From assembly GCA_949358305.1 (NCBI GenBank), contig OX442314.1, positions 12,207,060 to 12,271,059 on the forward strand: 64,000 nt of DNA, read 5' to 3'. Position numbers and translations under genes: made by a program. This document shows, in pieces, positions 54,681 through 64,000 of this stretch. The first letter of the stretch is position 1. The number at the start of each line of letters is the position of its first letter. Origin of the DNA: Strigamia acuminata (lineage: Eukaryota; Arthropoda; Chilopoda; Geophilomorpha; Linotaeniidae). The notes beneath the pieces are model-generated. The model was given only the letters and a program-made list of their open reading frames with translations, was not told where the DNA came from and did not search any database.

Positions 54681-55857
54681 TCTAGAAAGCTGAAATGACA
54701 ATGGTAAAAAGAAATCATTCATTACATTTGTAAAATTTCTTATGTTTGCACAGGACTTGAAACGTACTGGATCCATATGGTGATTAAAAAAAGTAATTGA
54801 AAATGTAAGGTAAGTTGTTTATTCACTTACTTGTTAGCGTAGAATATAAGATTTTATTTAGTAATTTTGGCATAATGATTTGCTCGAATTACATGAATAA
54901 TTAATACTGTTAATGTAAGATATAAACATTGGGTTTCAATAATTAAATATTTAAATCCTGTATGAGTAGAATGGCAGAATTTTAAAATATTATTTTACAA
55001 CATTTTGGTGAAAACCTGTTTATGGAACACTTTCAGAATTAAATTTTCCAGGCTGTCCCATAAAACACGATTGTTTTCCAATTCCTAAAGATCGGGCTTA
55101 CGAAAAAATGTTTAAATACAAAGTTGTAGAGCATCATTTATTTTATCTAAAAATTATTGGGCTACTTTTATAGTGGAACCGTTAGTTGTGAGCAGTATTA
55201 CATTTTTCCTCAAGTGAGCCAAAAATTAAAAAGTGCTGGAAAGGTGCTCGATCGATAGGAAATGATGTAAAAAAATGTGCATATCTGGTATCAATAGGTT
55301 TTATGACAAAAAAGTCGTCTGGAAACTCTGCTAACTATTCGTAATAATTAGGGCTCTGATAAATGTATAAATGCCTATACTCAAAACTACCACAACGTTG
55401 ATCTATTTCACTCGTGTAGGGACACAAAAAAGTAGCTCATAACACCAGAATTGTACTCGAACTGCAGACATTGTAATCGATTATCAACATTATCAAAGGT
55501 GATGTTTTGACACACGTAGTTGAACACAGTACACAGTTAGGCATAAACATGCTGAAATAGATCAACGTTGTGGTGGTTTTGAGTATAGAAATTATTTTTA
55601 TTCAATAAAAAGCCAAAATTGGCTATACTGTAAATGCAAATTTTCAGAAAATGAGAAAATAAATGTATAAATCACCATTTTTTGGGGAAAAAACGGCGAT
55701 TTGTGTCTTTTTTTAATGATACGTAACTTGTATGAATGAATTTTTGCCTTTTTTTAAAGACACTTATCGTGTACGTATGCTTGTGTTTGGAAAACTTTGG
55801 ACTCCGCCAAAAACATACACCAGGGGAAGTCACTAAATTAGTGTCTGGAAAAAGTTT
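54681..55857. repeat. Upstream block of copy 10 and third copy of the dispersed repeat
   Basis: Matches 16,412-17,240 and 48,690-49,505. A small palindromic MITE (55,378-55,585) and then the BEL element (55,858) interrupt it. The repeat resumes at 61,955. Confidence 0.75.
55378..55585. mobile_element. Mariner-type MITE (208 bp)
   Basis: The ends TACTCAAAACTACCACAACG and its near-perfect complement are inverted over about 34 bp. TA flanks both sides (55,376-55,377 and 55,586-55,587). The paralogous repeats at about 17,133 and 49,392 lack it and show the empty TA site. Confidence 0.88.
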
Positions 55858-56241
55858 TTTCGAGACTTCGAAATAATCCAGCTGCGATTGCAGCACGCGC
55901 AAATAACAATTCGAGGTATAAAATGGAAAAACTAATTTAATCGATGATAGAAATTCTAATGAGAAGGAAACGCGTGGTATTGCGAGTCCTTGTACAAAAA
56001 AAGATGATGGTCGACCCAAAAAACGGGGTCGACTTCCGGTCAGCAAGGACCGGTCACTCAATTTACATACTAGAGGGCTCTTTTAACAGCCCTCGATAAT
56101 AATAGCAAATTTCAATAATTCAAACACTTGTAACAAATTCAATACTCAATAAATTCAAAGTAAACAAACATTTCGACTAATTTAAACTAACATAAAAATT
56201 AAAATCAACATTTAAAAACATTTAAATCAACAGATTTTACA
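55858..56241 (-). repeat. BEL 3' LTR
   Basis: 384 bp; on the minus strand it begins TGTAAAATCTG and ends AGTCTCGAAA. Identical by eye to 61,571-61,954. Confidence 0.93.
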
Positions 56242-56279
56242 CTGCCGGGGGAACATGACAAAAATTACGACAAACAATC

Positions 56280-59200
56280 TCACTCCGACACTTCCAACGA
56301 ACAAAGTCTTTGTACTGGTCTTCTCAAAATCTTTCCGCCGGGTAGCAATAGTTTGCACGAACGAATTTTTCCGTCTCTTCCGACGAATGTCTCGAAAACT
56401 TTTGCCGTCTTCCAAGTTAAACGAGGTTGCCCTTGTTCCTGGATAAGGACTAAATCTTCGACTTGAATCTCTCTGGAGGCACGTACGTGTCGAAATTCCC
56501 TCAATTCGACCAAATATTCATGCGACCATCGTCGCCACAGCAAATTTATAAGTCTTTGTCGTAGCTTCCATCGTTTTACAAGTTCTGGCCTCTTCGAATT
56601 ATTGACTTGACATTCTGAACTGTAGATATCCGGCAAACTGGTAATTCTTGTTCCGATTAAAAAGTGTGATGGGGTCAGTGGTTCTCGTTCTTCCGGATTG
56701 TCCGTCACGTAGGTTATTGGACGTGAATTGATTACTGCCTCAACCTCAGTTAGTACGGTGGTGAGCTCCTCGAAACATAATGACGATCGACCGAGAACCT
56801 TCTTGAGACTGAGTTTGACGGTTTTGACGAGGCGCTCCCAGAAGCCACCCCACCAAGGCGCCAATTCAACAATAAACTTCCATTGGATCTTGTGTTGTGA
56901 CAAAAATCCTTGTAATTGTTCGCCCGAAAATTCGTTGATAAAAAGAGCCAAATCCTTTTCTGCCCTCTTGAATGTCTTGGCATTGTCCGAGTATACGATG
57001 CTCGGGATTCCTCTTCGCGAAATTAAACGTTTGAATGCCATAATAAATTTTTCCGTGGTCAGATCGGACACCAATTCGAGGTGGACTGCTCGTACTACCG
57101 CACATGTAAATAGGGCGATATAGGCTTTCTCTCCATTTCGGGTGTAAAGCGGTCCTGCAAAATCCACTCCGATTATTTGAAATGGCGCTGCTCGATTGAT
57201 GCGATCCGCTGGAAGGAGTCCTATTGCTTGCGTCATTAGCTTTGCATTTATTCGTCGACAGGTTATGCACTTCGCGACGAACGTCTTGACCAATTTTCTG
57301 GCGCGCTGGGCCCAATACCTCGACCTAAACTCTGCCAAGGTGTCGCCGAGTCCTCCGTGTAGTGCTCGCTTGTGGCAATCTTGAATTATCAGTCTTGTTA
57401 ACGGCGAACTTGCATCCAGGATGATTGGAATAATGAAGTCTTTGGCTCCTGCATGATGTCGTATACGCGAATTAATTCGTAGCAATCCATTTTCGTCAAC
57501 AGCTATTGACATTTCTGACAACGGGGAGTTTTTGTTCAGTTTTACTTCATTCTGCAAGTTGTGCATTTCTTCCGCAAATTTTGAACGTTGCATAAAGCCA
57601 AACCAATAATTTTCTGCTTCTTCCACTTCTCTTGCTTTTATCGGACCAACAAATGATTGTCGCTTCCTAGCATTGCGTACGAAACGTAGAATCCAAGCGG
57701 TTATTCGAATCCCTCGGTTCCAACTGCCAAACTTCTCAACGTCAAAAATCGGGTCCATTTTCTTTTGAGACCGAGTCAAATTGATTTGAATTTCGACTTC
57801 TTCGAATTCTTCGACATTGTCATCCGAATTTTCCAATCCCTGTGGCCAGTGAGCTTCGGATTTTTTCAACCATTCAGGTCCGTTCCACCATTCGAAGTCG
57901 TTGATTAATTTTTCAGCTTCCATGCCCCTCGTTAGTTTATCCGCAGGATTGACCTTCCCCGGGCAGTGTCGCCAGCGAGCGACGTCTGTATTGGCGCGGA
58001 TCTCCCGGACGCGATTTGCAACGAATGGATTCGATTTCTTCTGCTGCTCACGAATCCAGAAATAGGTGATTGAAGAATCCGTCCAGTAGAAAACTCGCTG
58101 AACACCCAAAACTTGAATTTTTGTGGCGATTCGCGACAACAACAAGGCGCTCATTAGTTCGAGCTTCGGCAGCGTAAGTGACTTTAAGGGGGCAACACGC
58201 GATTTTGACAGGCAAAGCGAGACGTCGACTGTGTGTCCATTCTTGGTTCGGACGTAGAGCACTACGCCGTAAGCCTTCGGGCTCGCGTCACAGAAAAAAT
58301 GAAGTTCTTGCTGCGATTTGTCGTCTAAGTTCAGGCTGTAGGGACGCCCGACAGAAATCTTTCGTAACAACACGATTTGTTCAAACCAATGGGCCCATTG
58401 TTTCGCAACGTCGGGGGGCAGGGCATTATCCCATCCAATATTTCGTGCCCACAGCTCCTGGAACATCAGTTTTCCGATGATGGCAAAGGGTGAAGCGAAG
58501 CCCAAAGGGTCGTAAATTTTTGCAACTGACTGTACTATTTTTCTTTTCGATCCCTCGCCAGCAACAATCTTTTCTTCTGCCCATTCGCCAATTTCTAACT
58601 GCAATGTGTCTGCAACGTAGTCCCAGACCAAACCCAGCACGGTGGTTTGGTGTTTGTCGGAGTCCATTAATTTGGAATCTTCGGGGATTTCTTTGGCGAA
58701 AATTTCACGTAAACGTTGGGAGTTCGAGTGCCATTTGCGGAGCGGCATGTGGGCTTTCATCATCAGTTCTCGCGCCTCGTGGAAAATCGTTAACACTCGT
58801 TCTTCGGTGCGCATGGAGTCGAGTAAATCGTCAACATAAAATTTTTCTTTGATTTGTTCAACGGTGTCGGGGTATTGTGTCTTCATCTCCTCCAGATGTA
58901 ACTGAATCGAGTCATTCAGCAAGTAGGGGCTCGAAGAAACTCCAAAGACCACTCGAATTTGGCGCATAACTCGAGGGGTGAGGAAATCAAGTCCATTCCA
59001 ATTTTCAGGTACCCACAAGAAACTCACGTAATTTCGGTCCTGGAGTCGTAACAGCAACTGTAGAAATGCCTTCTCGATGTCGGATAAATACGCGATCAAC
59101 TCTCTTCTGAACAACACCAATAGCTTTAAAATTTCGGGCAGCAAATTCGGACCACTGTCCAAGCAGTCGTTTAACGACAATTCGTTTTTTCCCTTCGACG

Positions 59201-61484
59201 ATGCATCAAAAACGATTCGAATTTTCGTGGTCGCGCGCTCTTCTCGTACGACCGCTCGATGAGGCATAAAATAGGAGTGTTCCGGGTCGTGTTCCGTAAC
59301 TTCTTCAATTATTCCGTCCCTTAGCTGTTCGTCAAAAATCTTCTTATAGGACTGATAGAAGCCCGGATTTCGTTTAAATTTTCGCACAAGGTTCCAGAAT
59401 CTCCGCTTTGCCACTTCATAATTATTGTTCAATTGGCTCGGATCCACCAGCCATGGCAGTGGAACAACGTATCTGCCGTCTTCACGTGTCACCTGCTCGC
59501 GGAATCGAATGGCACACGAATTGCGGTCAGTCGACGATTCGTCTTCAGTTTCATGTCGAATCCCGATCGCTTCCAGCTCCCAAAATTTTTTCAAGCCGTC
59601 GTCCAGTCGTTCTTCGAGGCGCACGTTAAAAACTCGGGTGACCATGGTCGAAAGAGAGACCACATTTGCAGAGGAGCCCATCAAAGTCCATCCGAATATT
59701 GTTTCAACCGCGAGTAAATCGTCCTCGACCTTTTGAATCCGCCTTGTCAGTATCTTCGCGATACAGTCCGCACCTATCAAACAAAAAATATCGAAATTAG
59801 TATATTTGTTAAATTCAACATTTATATCGTCGCGTTCTAGGGCGGCTCGCAAGCCAGCCTGCAACTCCGTTTTAATTGGCTTGGTTATCCAAGCTGTCTC
59901 GATCGCCACGATATCAATCGATCGAGTTGTGTCGTCAACATGACACAATTTCAAGTCAAATCGACCTCTGACTACATCTTGCGGCGTTTGATTGCCAAAA
60001 GTGTGAACTGTCAAACGTTCTGTGCTTTTCTTTTCCAACTTCAAGTCTTTGGCGAGACTCGACAACACAAACGTGCTCTGACTCCCCGGATCGATTAGAC
60101 ATTGTATGATGGCTTCACGAGATTGAAACTTTGCTCGCACAAAAATCGTCGCCAACGTTGCAACAGGAGGAGGAGTTAACACGGGCAATTCGACGTTCGT
60201 TGACACGTGGGTGATTACTCTGTCGGGGTCTGAGTTCGATGCTCCGCTACAAACCAAGTAATTGTGATTTTTTTGGCAAAGTTTACAAGTAACACGGTAG
60301 GAACACGTTTTTGACGTGTGCCCTTTCTTCATGCACTTAAAACATCGTCCATTTTTCATAACATATTCCCTTCTTTCAGCTAATGTGGTGGCACAACCGT
60401 CCCGTTCATGACTCTTGCTGCAAAACATGCAGTTCGAAATAGTCGTGTTTAAAATACGTGCAGACGGCGTACGATCGTTATTCTTGCGGAACGTCCTTTC
60501 TGGATCCGATTTTTCGACTTTTTCTTTTTTCTCTCCCTCTTTGGTACGGTGAAGGTCTTGGAAGTTCTCGATTTTGTTGTGATGGACCAACTCAGCACGA
60601 ATCATGTTGAGAAGATCTTTAGCTTGGTACTTCCCATCCGGATGCTGTCTGGAGAACTCCAGCGAAATCTGTTTGGGCACCAAACCCATGATGAGGGGAC
60701 AAGCAGTCGCGTCGATTGCTTCGGTGTTCATCTTAGCAGCGTGCAAACCTCGGACATGAGACTCACAACGATCGTAGAGCTTCTGAAGTGGTACAGGATC
60801 CAAAATGTCGCTCACCGGCTTCATTTTCATCAACGCTCTCATGTGAGCACTGAGAATCACGTCTGTGCGGCCATAACGCTCCACCAGCAACCCTTTTGCA
60901 ATTGGATAATTTTCGTCGACGGGTGGCAGTCCCTTTAGAACGAGCGCCGCTTCGCCATCCAGGTAGGATTTCAAATATACCAGTTTGGATTTGTTGGTAA
61001 TACTTGTTTTGGAGTCAATACTAATTTCGAAATTACCCCAAAAGTCATCCCATTCAAGTGGATCGCCTCGGAACTTGATGGCTTCATACTTTGGTAACTT
61101 CATGGTCGCCTCGTGAGGAACGTTTGCTGCCCCGTGGTAGTTATTGGTGATCGGCGTGGCTGGGGGAGTAGCCGGTGGTGCGCTAATTTTTCTCAACGCC
61201 TCGTCGATTTCGACCTCACAGTCGATCGCCTTTCCGTTGTAATTGTCTTCACATTGGGTTATTTCGGCGTCTATTTCATCCTCGTCGGTCAGCGTTGCCA
61301 GTATTCTCGCGTCGAGCACCTTCAATTCAGAAATTTTGGTTTTAAGATGTACTTTGATTTTTTTCAGATCGAGTTCGTTTAATGGTATTGTTGCGAGAAT
61401 TGTCTTCGCCTTCGTGATTGTATTCGTAGCCATTCGTCTTGCCACGCTACGTTGCATTTTTACAACGCCAATTTCTTCAGCCAT
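56280..61484 (-). CDS. BEL/Pao Gag-Pol polyprotein, complete
   Basis: 1,734 residues in one frame. Gag with a coiled N-terminus and a core starting MKLPKYEAIKFRGDPLEWDD (about residue 130). Three zinc-knuckle-like Cys/His clusters follow near residues 350-420 (CMFCSKSHERDGC, CFKCMKKGHTSKTC, CKLCQKNHNYLVC). The protease box reads LIDPGSQST, with Pro where DSG is most usual. RT box YVDDLL is at about 883. RNase H has FCDASPKAYG. The integrase has HKRALHGG and CITCRR, then VDFAGPLY, YSDNAKTF and PWWGGFWERLVKTVK. It ends 38 nt before the 3' LTR. All domains are in order and uninterrupted. Confidence 0.93.
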   Translation of the reverse strand: MAEEIGVVKMQRSVARRMATNTITKAKTILATIPLNELDLKKIKVHLKTKISELKVLDARILATLTDEDEIDAEITQCEDNYNGKAIDCEVEIDEALRKISAPPATPPATPITNNYHGAANVPHEATMKLPKYEAIKFRGDPLEWDDFWGNFEISIDSKTSITNKSKLVYLKSYLDGEAALVLKGLPPVDENYPIAKGLLVERYGRTDVILSAHMRALMKMKPVSDILDPVPLQKLYDRCESHVRGLHAAKMNTEAIDATACPLIMGLVPKQISLEFSRQHPDGKYQAKDLLNMIRAELVHHNKIENFQDLHRTKEGEKKEKVEKSDPERTFRKNNDRTPSARILNTTISNCMFCSKSHERDGCATTLAERREYVMKNGRCFKCMKKGHTSKTCSYRVTCKLCQKNHNYLVCSGASNSDPDRVITHVSTNVELPVLTPPPVATLATIFVRAKFQSREAIIQCLIDPGSQSTFVLSSLAKDLKLEKKSTERLTVHTFGNQTPQDVVRGRFDLKLCHVDDTTRSIDIVAIETAWITKPIKTELQAGLRAALERDDINVEFNKYTNFDIFCLIGADCIAKILTRRIQKVEDDLLAVETIFGWTLMGSSANVVSLSTMVTRVFNVRLEERLDDGLKKFWELEAIGIRHETEDESSTDRNSCAIRFREQVTREDGRYVVPLPWLVDPSQLNNNYEVAKRRFWNLVRKFKRNPGFYQSYKKIFDEQLRDGIIEEVTEHDPEHSYFMPHRAVVREERATTKIRIVFDASSKGKNELSLNDCLDSGPNLLPEILKLLVLFRRELIAYLSDIEKAFLQLLLRLQDRNYVSFLWVPENWNGLDFLTPRVMRQIRVVFGVSSSPYLLNDSIQLHLEEMKTQYPDTVEQIKEKFYVDDLLDSMRTEERVLTIFHEARELMMKAHMPLRKWHSNSQRLREIFAKEIPEDSKLMDSDKHQTTVLGLVWDYVADTLQLEIGEWAEEKIVAGEGSKRKIVQSVAKIYDPLGFASPFAIIGKLMFQELWARNIGWDNALPPDVAKQWAHWFEQIVLLRKISVGRPYSLNLDDKSQQELHFFCDASPKAYGVVLYVRTKNGHTVDVSLCLSKSRVAPLKSLTLPKLELMSALLLSRIATKIQVLGVQRVFYWTDSSITYFWIREQQKKSNPFVANRVREIRANTDVARWRHCPGKVNPADKLTRGMEAEKLINDFEWWNGPEWLKKSEAHWPQGLENSDDNVEEFEEVEIQINLTRSQKKMDPIFDVEKFGSWNRGIRITAWILRFVRNARKRQSFVGPIKAREVEEAENYWFGFMQRSKFAEEMHNLQNEVKLNKNSPLSEMSIAVDENGLLRINSRIRHHAGAKDFIIPIILDASSPLTRLIIQDCHKRALHGGLGDTLAEFRSRYWAQRARKLVKTFVAKCITCRRINAKLMTQAIGLLPADRINRAAPFQIIGVDFAGPLYTRNGEKAYIALFTCAVVRAVHLELVSDLTTEKFIMAFKRLISRRGIPSIVYSDNAKTFKRAEKDLALFINEFSGEQLQGFLSQHKIQWKFIVELAPWWGGFWERLVKTVKLSLKKVLGRSSLCFEELTTVLTEVEAVINSRPITYVTDNPEEREPLTPSHFLIGTRITSLPDIYSSECQVNNSKRPELVKRWKLRQRLINLLWRRWSHEYLVELREFRHVRASREIQVEDLVLIQEQGQPRLTWKTAKVFETFVGRDGKIRSCKLLLPGGKILRRPVQRLCSLEVSE

Positions 61485-61552
61485 TTTGTATTTTCTCGAG
61501 TTCTACTTGCGGTTTTATGGATTTCAGTTCTAACGGTTCCTGGAGTTTATTT

Positions 61553-61570
61553 CCCGGGTTTCGGCACCAA
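61553..61570 (-). promoter_or_regulatory. BEL primer-binding site
   Basis: On the minus strand, immediately after the 5' LTR: TTGGTGCCGAAACCCGGG. It has the usual TGG start and resembles the remnant site at 778-795. The tRNA was not identified. Confidence 0.7.
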
Positions 61571-61954
61571 TTTCGAGACTTCGAAATAATCCAGCTGCGA
61601 TTGCAGCACGCGCAAATAACAATTCGAGGTATAAAATGGAAAAACTAATTTAATCGATGATAGAAATTCTAATGAGAAGGAAACGCGTGGTATTGCGAGT
61701 CCTTGTACAAAAAAAGATGATGGTCGACCCAAAAAACGGGGTCGACTTCCGGTCAGCAAGGACCGGTCACTCAATTTACATACTAGAGGGCTCTTTTAAC
61801 AGCCCTCGATAATAATAGCAAATTTCAATAATTCAAACACTTGTAACAAATTCAATACTCAATAAATTCAAAGTAAACAAACATTTCGACTAATTTAAAC
61901 TAACATAAAAATTAAAATCAACATTTAAAAACATTTAAATCAACAGATTTTACA
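61571..61954 (-). repeat. BEL 5' LTR
   Basis: 384 bp, the same ends as the 3' LTR at 55,858-56,241. Confidence 0.93.
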
Positions 61955-63128
61955 AGTTTTAAGAAATAATCAAATAAAAAAATAAAAAAAATAAAAAAAA
62001 ATTAATTGTAATTACTAATTACAATTCATTTACATTAAGAACACTTTGAAAGGGCATGAAGTTCTTATTTAACACCTGATTTCACTCAAATAAATTTTTT
62101 TATTTTGCATATTTTATGCCCATAAAACAAATTTTATTTTGCATAAAAATCCGAAGTCTAGTAATAATAATAATAATGGTCAAATCAAGAATGGTCTCAA
62201 ACAAATTTGGCGAAAACTTGCGGCAATCCGGGTTTACTATTTAATATTCGAGGGAATAACTAAATAAATCACTGTTGAGATGCCTTGTAGGACTTCTACT
62301 CAGCGGCCAGTTATGTCTAGGGGAATGATATAACACAAAATATACAAAGAATAATTGTTTTAATTGTTCCGAATGAAATACAAAATAATGATGTAATGGC
62401 AAAACGTCGTCTTAAATACACACTCACGGTTATCCGGCTCCAAGATGGCGTCGCATGAGCACAGCTCAATGCCAATATCTCCTCAAACACACAGCTTGGA
62501 TTTCCGTGTTGTTGATTAAAATCCTTTTTATTATATTCACATTTTTAAATCGAGGATGTAAAAATAAGAGGACGAATGGTTTTTACTGTTCCTGTAGCAG
62601 GAAAAATGAGTACAGTATTTGATAAAAAATTTCCATAAAACAAAAATTGAAAATAATTTTATAAACTAGATTGCAGAATAATGATACCAATCGATACAAT
62701 AAAAGTTGCTGCCCTTTTTGATAGTTGTGTGTTGATCAGAAAAACCAGTCCAAAAACCTCAGAATTGTAGCGCCTTCTGGTGCATAAAAACCTTGATGAA
62801 AACAAATAAAAACGAAAAAACTGCCACGAGACGGCTTAAGGATACACAACTTCACAGAGCTTGTTCCATAGCGGATACTGGGCTCATGGACACAATATTA
62901 TTATTAAATTATTGTGTCCAGCTGGACTTATAGGTATCTGCGAATTGTGAATCATGAATCGTCTTTATCCTTCCCGTTAGATGAGTATAATAATTGACTA
63001 TTCACCTTGAATGAATATTCGCAGAGAATTTAATCTAATGGAAGAATAGATTATTAATGACCTTTGCCTTAGCTTAGGTAGTTTTAATTGCTATTGTTGT
63101 GGATACAATACAGTCGTTGTTAAATGAC
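61955..63128. other. Resumed dispersed repeat, unknown segment, then 3' flank of copy 11
   Basis: 61,955-62,165 continues the dispersed repeat as at 19,090-19,275. About 62,165-62,520 is unique to this window and holds no recognisable gene. 62,520-63,128 is the shared 3' flank of copies 9-11, with a ggacacaata...tattgtgtcc hairpin near 62,889-62,920. Confidence 0.5.
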
Positions 63129-63979
63129 TTAATAATCTATTTTTTTGCAAACTCGCTTTATATGCTTTCTATAGTCATCTTGAATATCTTTCACTTCTGG
63201 ACACCTATTTTGAAGGCAATCGAAGTATGGGTTTAGCTAGAGATTTAAAAAATGTAAGTAAAAACACACAATGTAATGTTCCATTTTTAAGTTACATCTC
63301 CTTTGTAGTCATATCTAACTTTTGCACAGATAGCAAGGTACGTTATTGTCGAGTGTTGATTTACTCTGTCGGTTAAGAAAAATTTTTCGAGGGGAAATTG
63401 TGAAATTATAAAATAATCGAATACTCACATCATGGTGGGAAAAGTATATTATGTGCGCAACGAATTTTGTGTGATCGAGTCGCTGGACTATATTGTTCTG
63501 AATATAAACATCACATCAATCCTAAGACATAAAACAAATTATTAAAAGCTTGACTTGGACATACAAAGCCGCTTTTTCTATTCATGCAAACTCCATACAT
63601 GAAATAAGATAAGTCACAATCCTGAAACATTTAAATGAACGAGCAGTAACACAACTAGAAATATGATCTTACAACATGTAGTTACTTACTTTTTCGCCGT
63701 AGGTCATAGTTTTAACAGTACGTCTGCAATCTTCATGGGTCTGTTGCATCTGAAAAACAAATTTTACTTTTAACAATAAGTTAATTACATAAAATGTTAT
63801 TGTGTGATTAAAGAAATACAACCGACGCAATAAATTTCCGCGAATTGAAGCAATACTAAAATAAATTACATAGTATTTATAGATTTTACAGTTTAAAGGT
63901 TTTAAATGAACATTCAATTTACATAAGATTCAGCAAATGAGGCCGAAACAGCAATAACTAAGAAAATCCACAGTATCAT
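63129..63979 (-). pseudogene. Copy 11 of the microexon family, frameshift in exon 6
   Basis: Exons 63979-63923, 63855-63823, 63749-63690, 63621-63565, 63497-63429, 63365-63296 and 63236-63129. Exon 6 is 70 nt instead of 66: relative to copies 9 and 10, caagtttactg has become caaggtacgttattg. This shifts the frame and meets a stop before Cys 6. No alternative splice site in exon 6 restores the frame by eye. Other exons are open, with signal peptide MILWIFLVIAVSASFAESY and Cys in YCFNS, EDCRR, DCDLSYFMYGVC, FDCLQNRC and RVC. The upstream region runs off the window. Either a recent pseudogene or a local sequencing error. Confidence 0.75.
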
Positions 63980-64000
63980 TCTAGGAGGCTGAAATGTAAG

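Larger units (their letters stand above)
55858..61954 (-). mobile_element. BEL/Pao LTR retrotransposon, intact
   Basis: Minus-strand element, 6.1 kb, with two 384-bp LTRs that look identical base for base and a 5-bp duplication AGTTT (55,853-55,857 and 61,955-61,959). The uninterrupted target is preserved at 19,090 (gaaaaagttttaagaaa). One complete gag-pol ORF. This is the best candidate for a currently mobile element in the window. Confidence 0.95.

Noticed and set aside
1-64000. tRNA or rRNA genes
   Set aside because: No cloverleaf-like segment or rRNA motif was noticed; tRNA-like words occur only at primer-binding sites.

Overview
This window is eukaryotic nuclear DNA, almost certainly from an arthropod and most likely an insect. 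The host sequence is AT-rich. The genes are broken into very small exons separated by GT...AG introns, and the transposon load (BEL/Pao, Gypsy, Copia, Tc1, hAT, Tigger/pogo, MULE, PIF/Harbinger and TTAA-target elements) is typical of insect accessory regions. The species cannot be named from the sequence. All calls come from reading the sequence by eye; no database search was possible.

The host content is one gene family. At least eleven tandem copies lie on the minus strand between about 4.4 kb and the right edge. Each copy has seven coding exons with conserved lengths of 57, 33, 60, 57, 69 and 66 nt followed by a variable last exon of 69-132 nt. Every intron is phase 0. The product is about 145-157 residues: a signal peptide (exon 1) followed by a mature domain with eight conserved cysteines. 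No known family was recognised. Seven copies (1, 4, 6, 7, 8, 9, 10) read through intact. Copy 3 has a replaced C-terminus and a GC donor. Copies 2, 5 and 11 carry frame-breaking changes. Hand comparison of the closest pairs shows exon 3 more diverged than the intron beside it, and nearly all exon changes alter amino acids. This is the pattern of a fast-evolving secreted family such as salivary, venom or effector proteins.

Layout. 0-1.1 kb: BEL/Pao gag and LTR remnant. 1.2-1.8 kb: Tigger/pogo deletion derivative. 2.3-4.3 kb: decayed FLYWCH-MULE. 4.4-6.5 kb: copy 1 with a Harbinger-type MITE in intron 3. 6.5-8.2 kb: nothing recognisable. 8.9-13.4 kb: copy 2, split by a LINE fragment and a Tc1 element that itself holds a TTAA element. 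13.6-16.4 kb: copies 3 and 4. 17.2-20.2 kb: dispersed repeat with two hAT-like insertions. 20.4-36.9 kb: copies 5 and 6, a duplicate of the copy 3+4 unit, with a hAT-like element inside copy 5 and a 12.9-kb young Gypsy element in its promoter. 37.6-38.6 kb: 10-bp tandem repeat and a minisatellite-bearing MITE. 39.0-41.6 kb: copies 7 and 8. 42.2-47.1 kb: young Copia element with one nonsense codon. 47.9-48.7 kb: copy 9. 49.9-53.7 kb: decayed Gypsy and Copia fragments plus MITEs. 53.9-54.7 kb: copy 10. 55.9-62.0 kb: intact BEL/Pao element with identical LTRs. 63.1-64.0 kb: copy 11, reaching the window edge.

The three large LTR elements look young: both LTRs of each are the same length, with 0-1 differences seen, and target-site duplications are clear. 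The Gypsy element has two unusual features. A canonical A AAA AAC heptamer in the gag frame would shift translation by -1 into pol. A third long ORF in the env position has no ATG of its own but is joined in phase to a separate ATG exon by a predicted 560-nt intron. The host genes and the transposons interact mainly by position: transposons have repeatedly entered intron 3 and the upstream regions of the gene family, and shared upstream blocks show that the copies exchange 5' segments.
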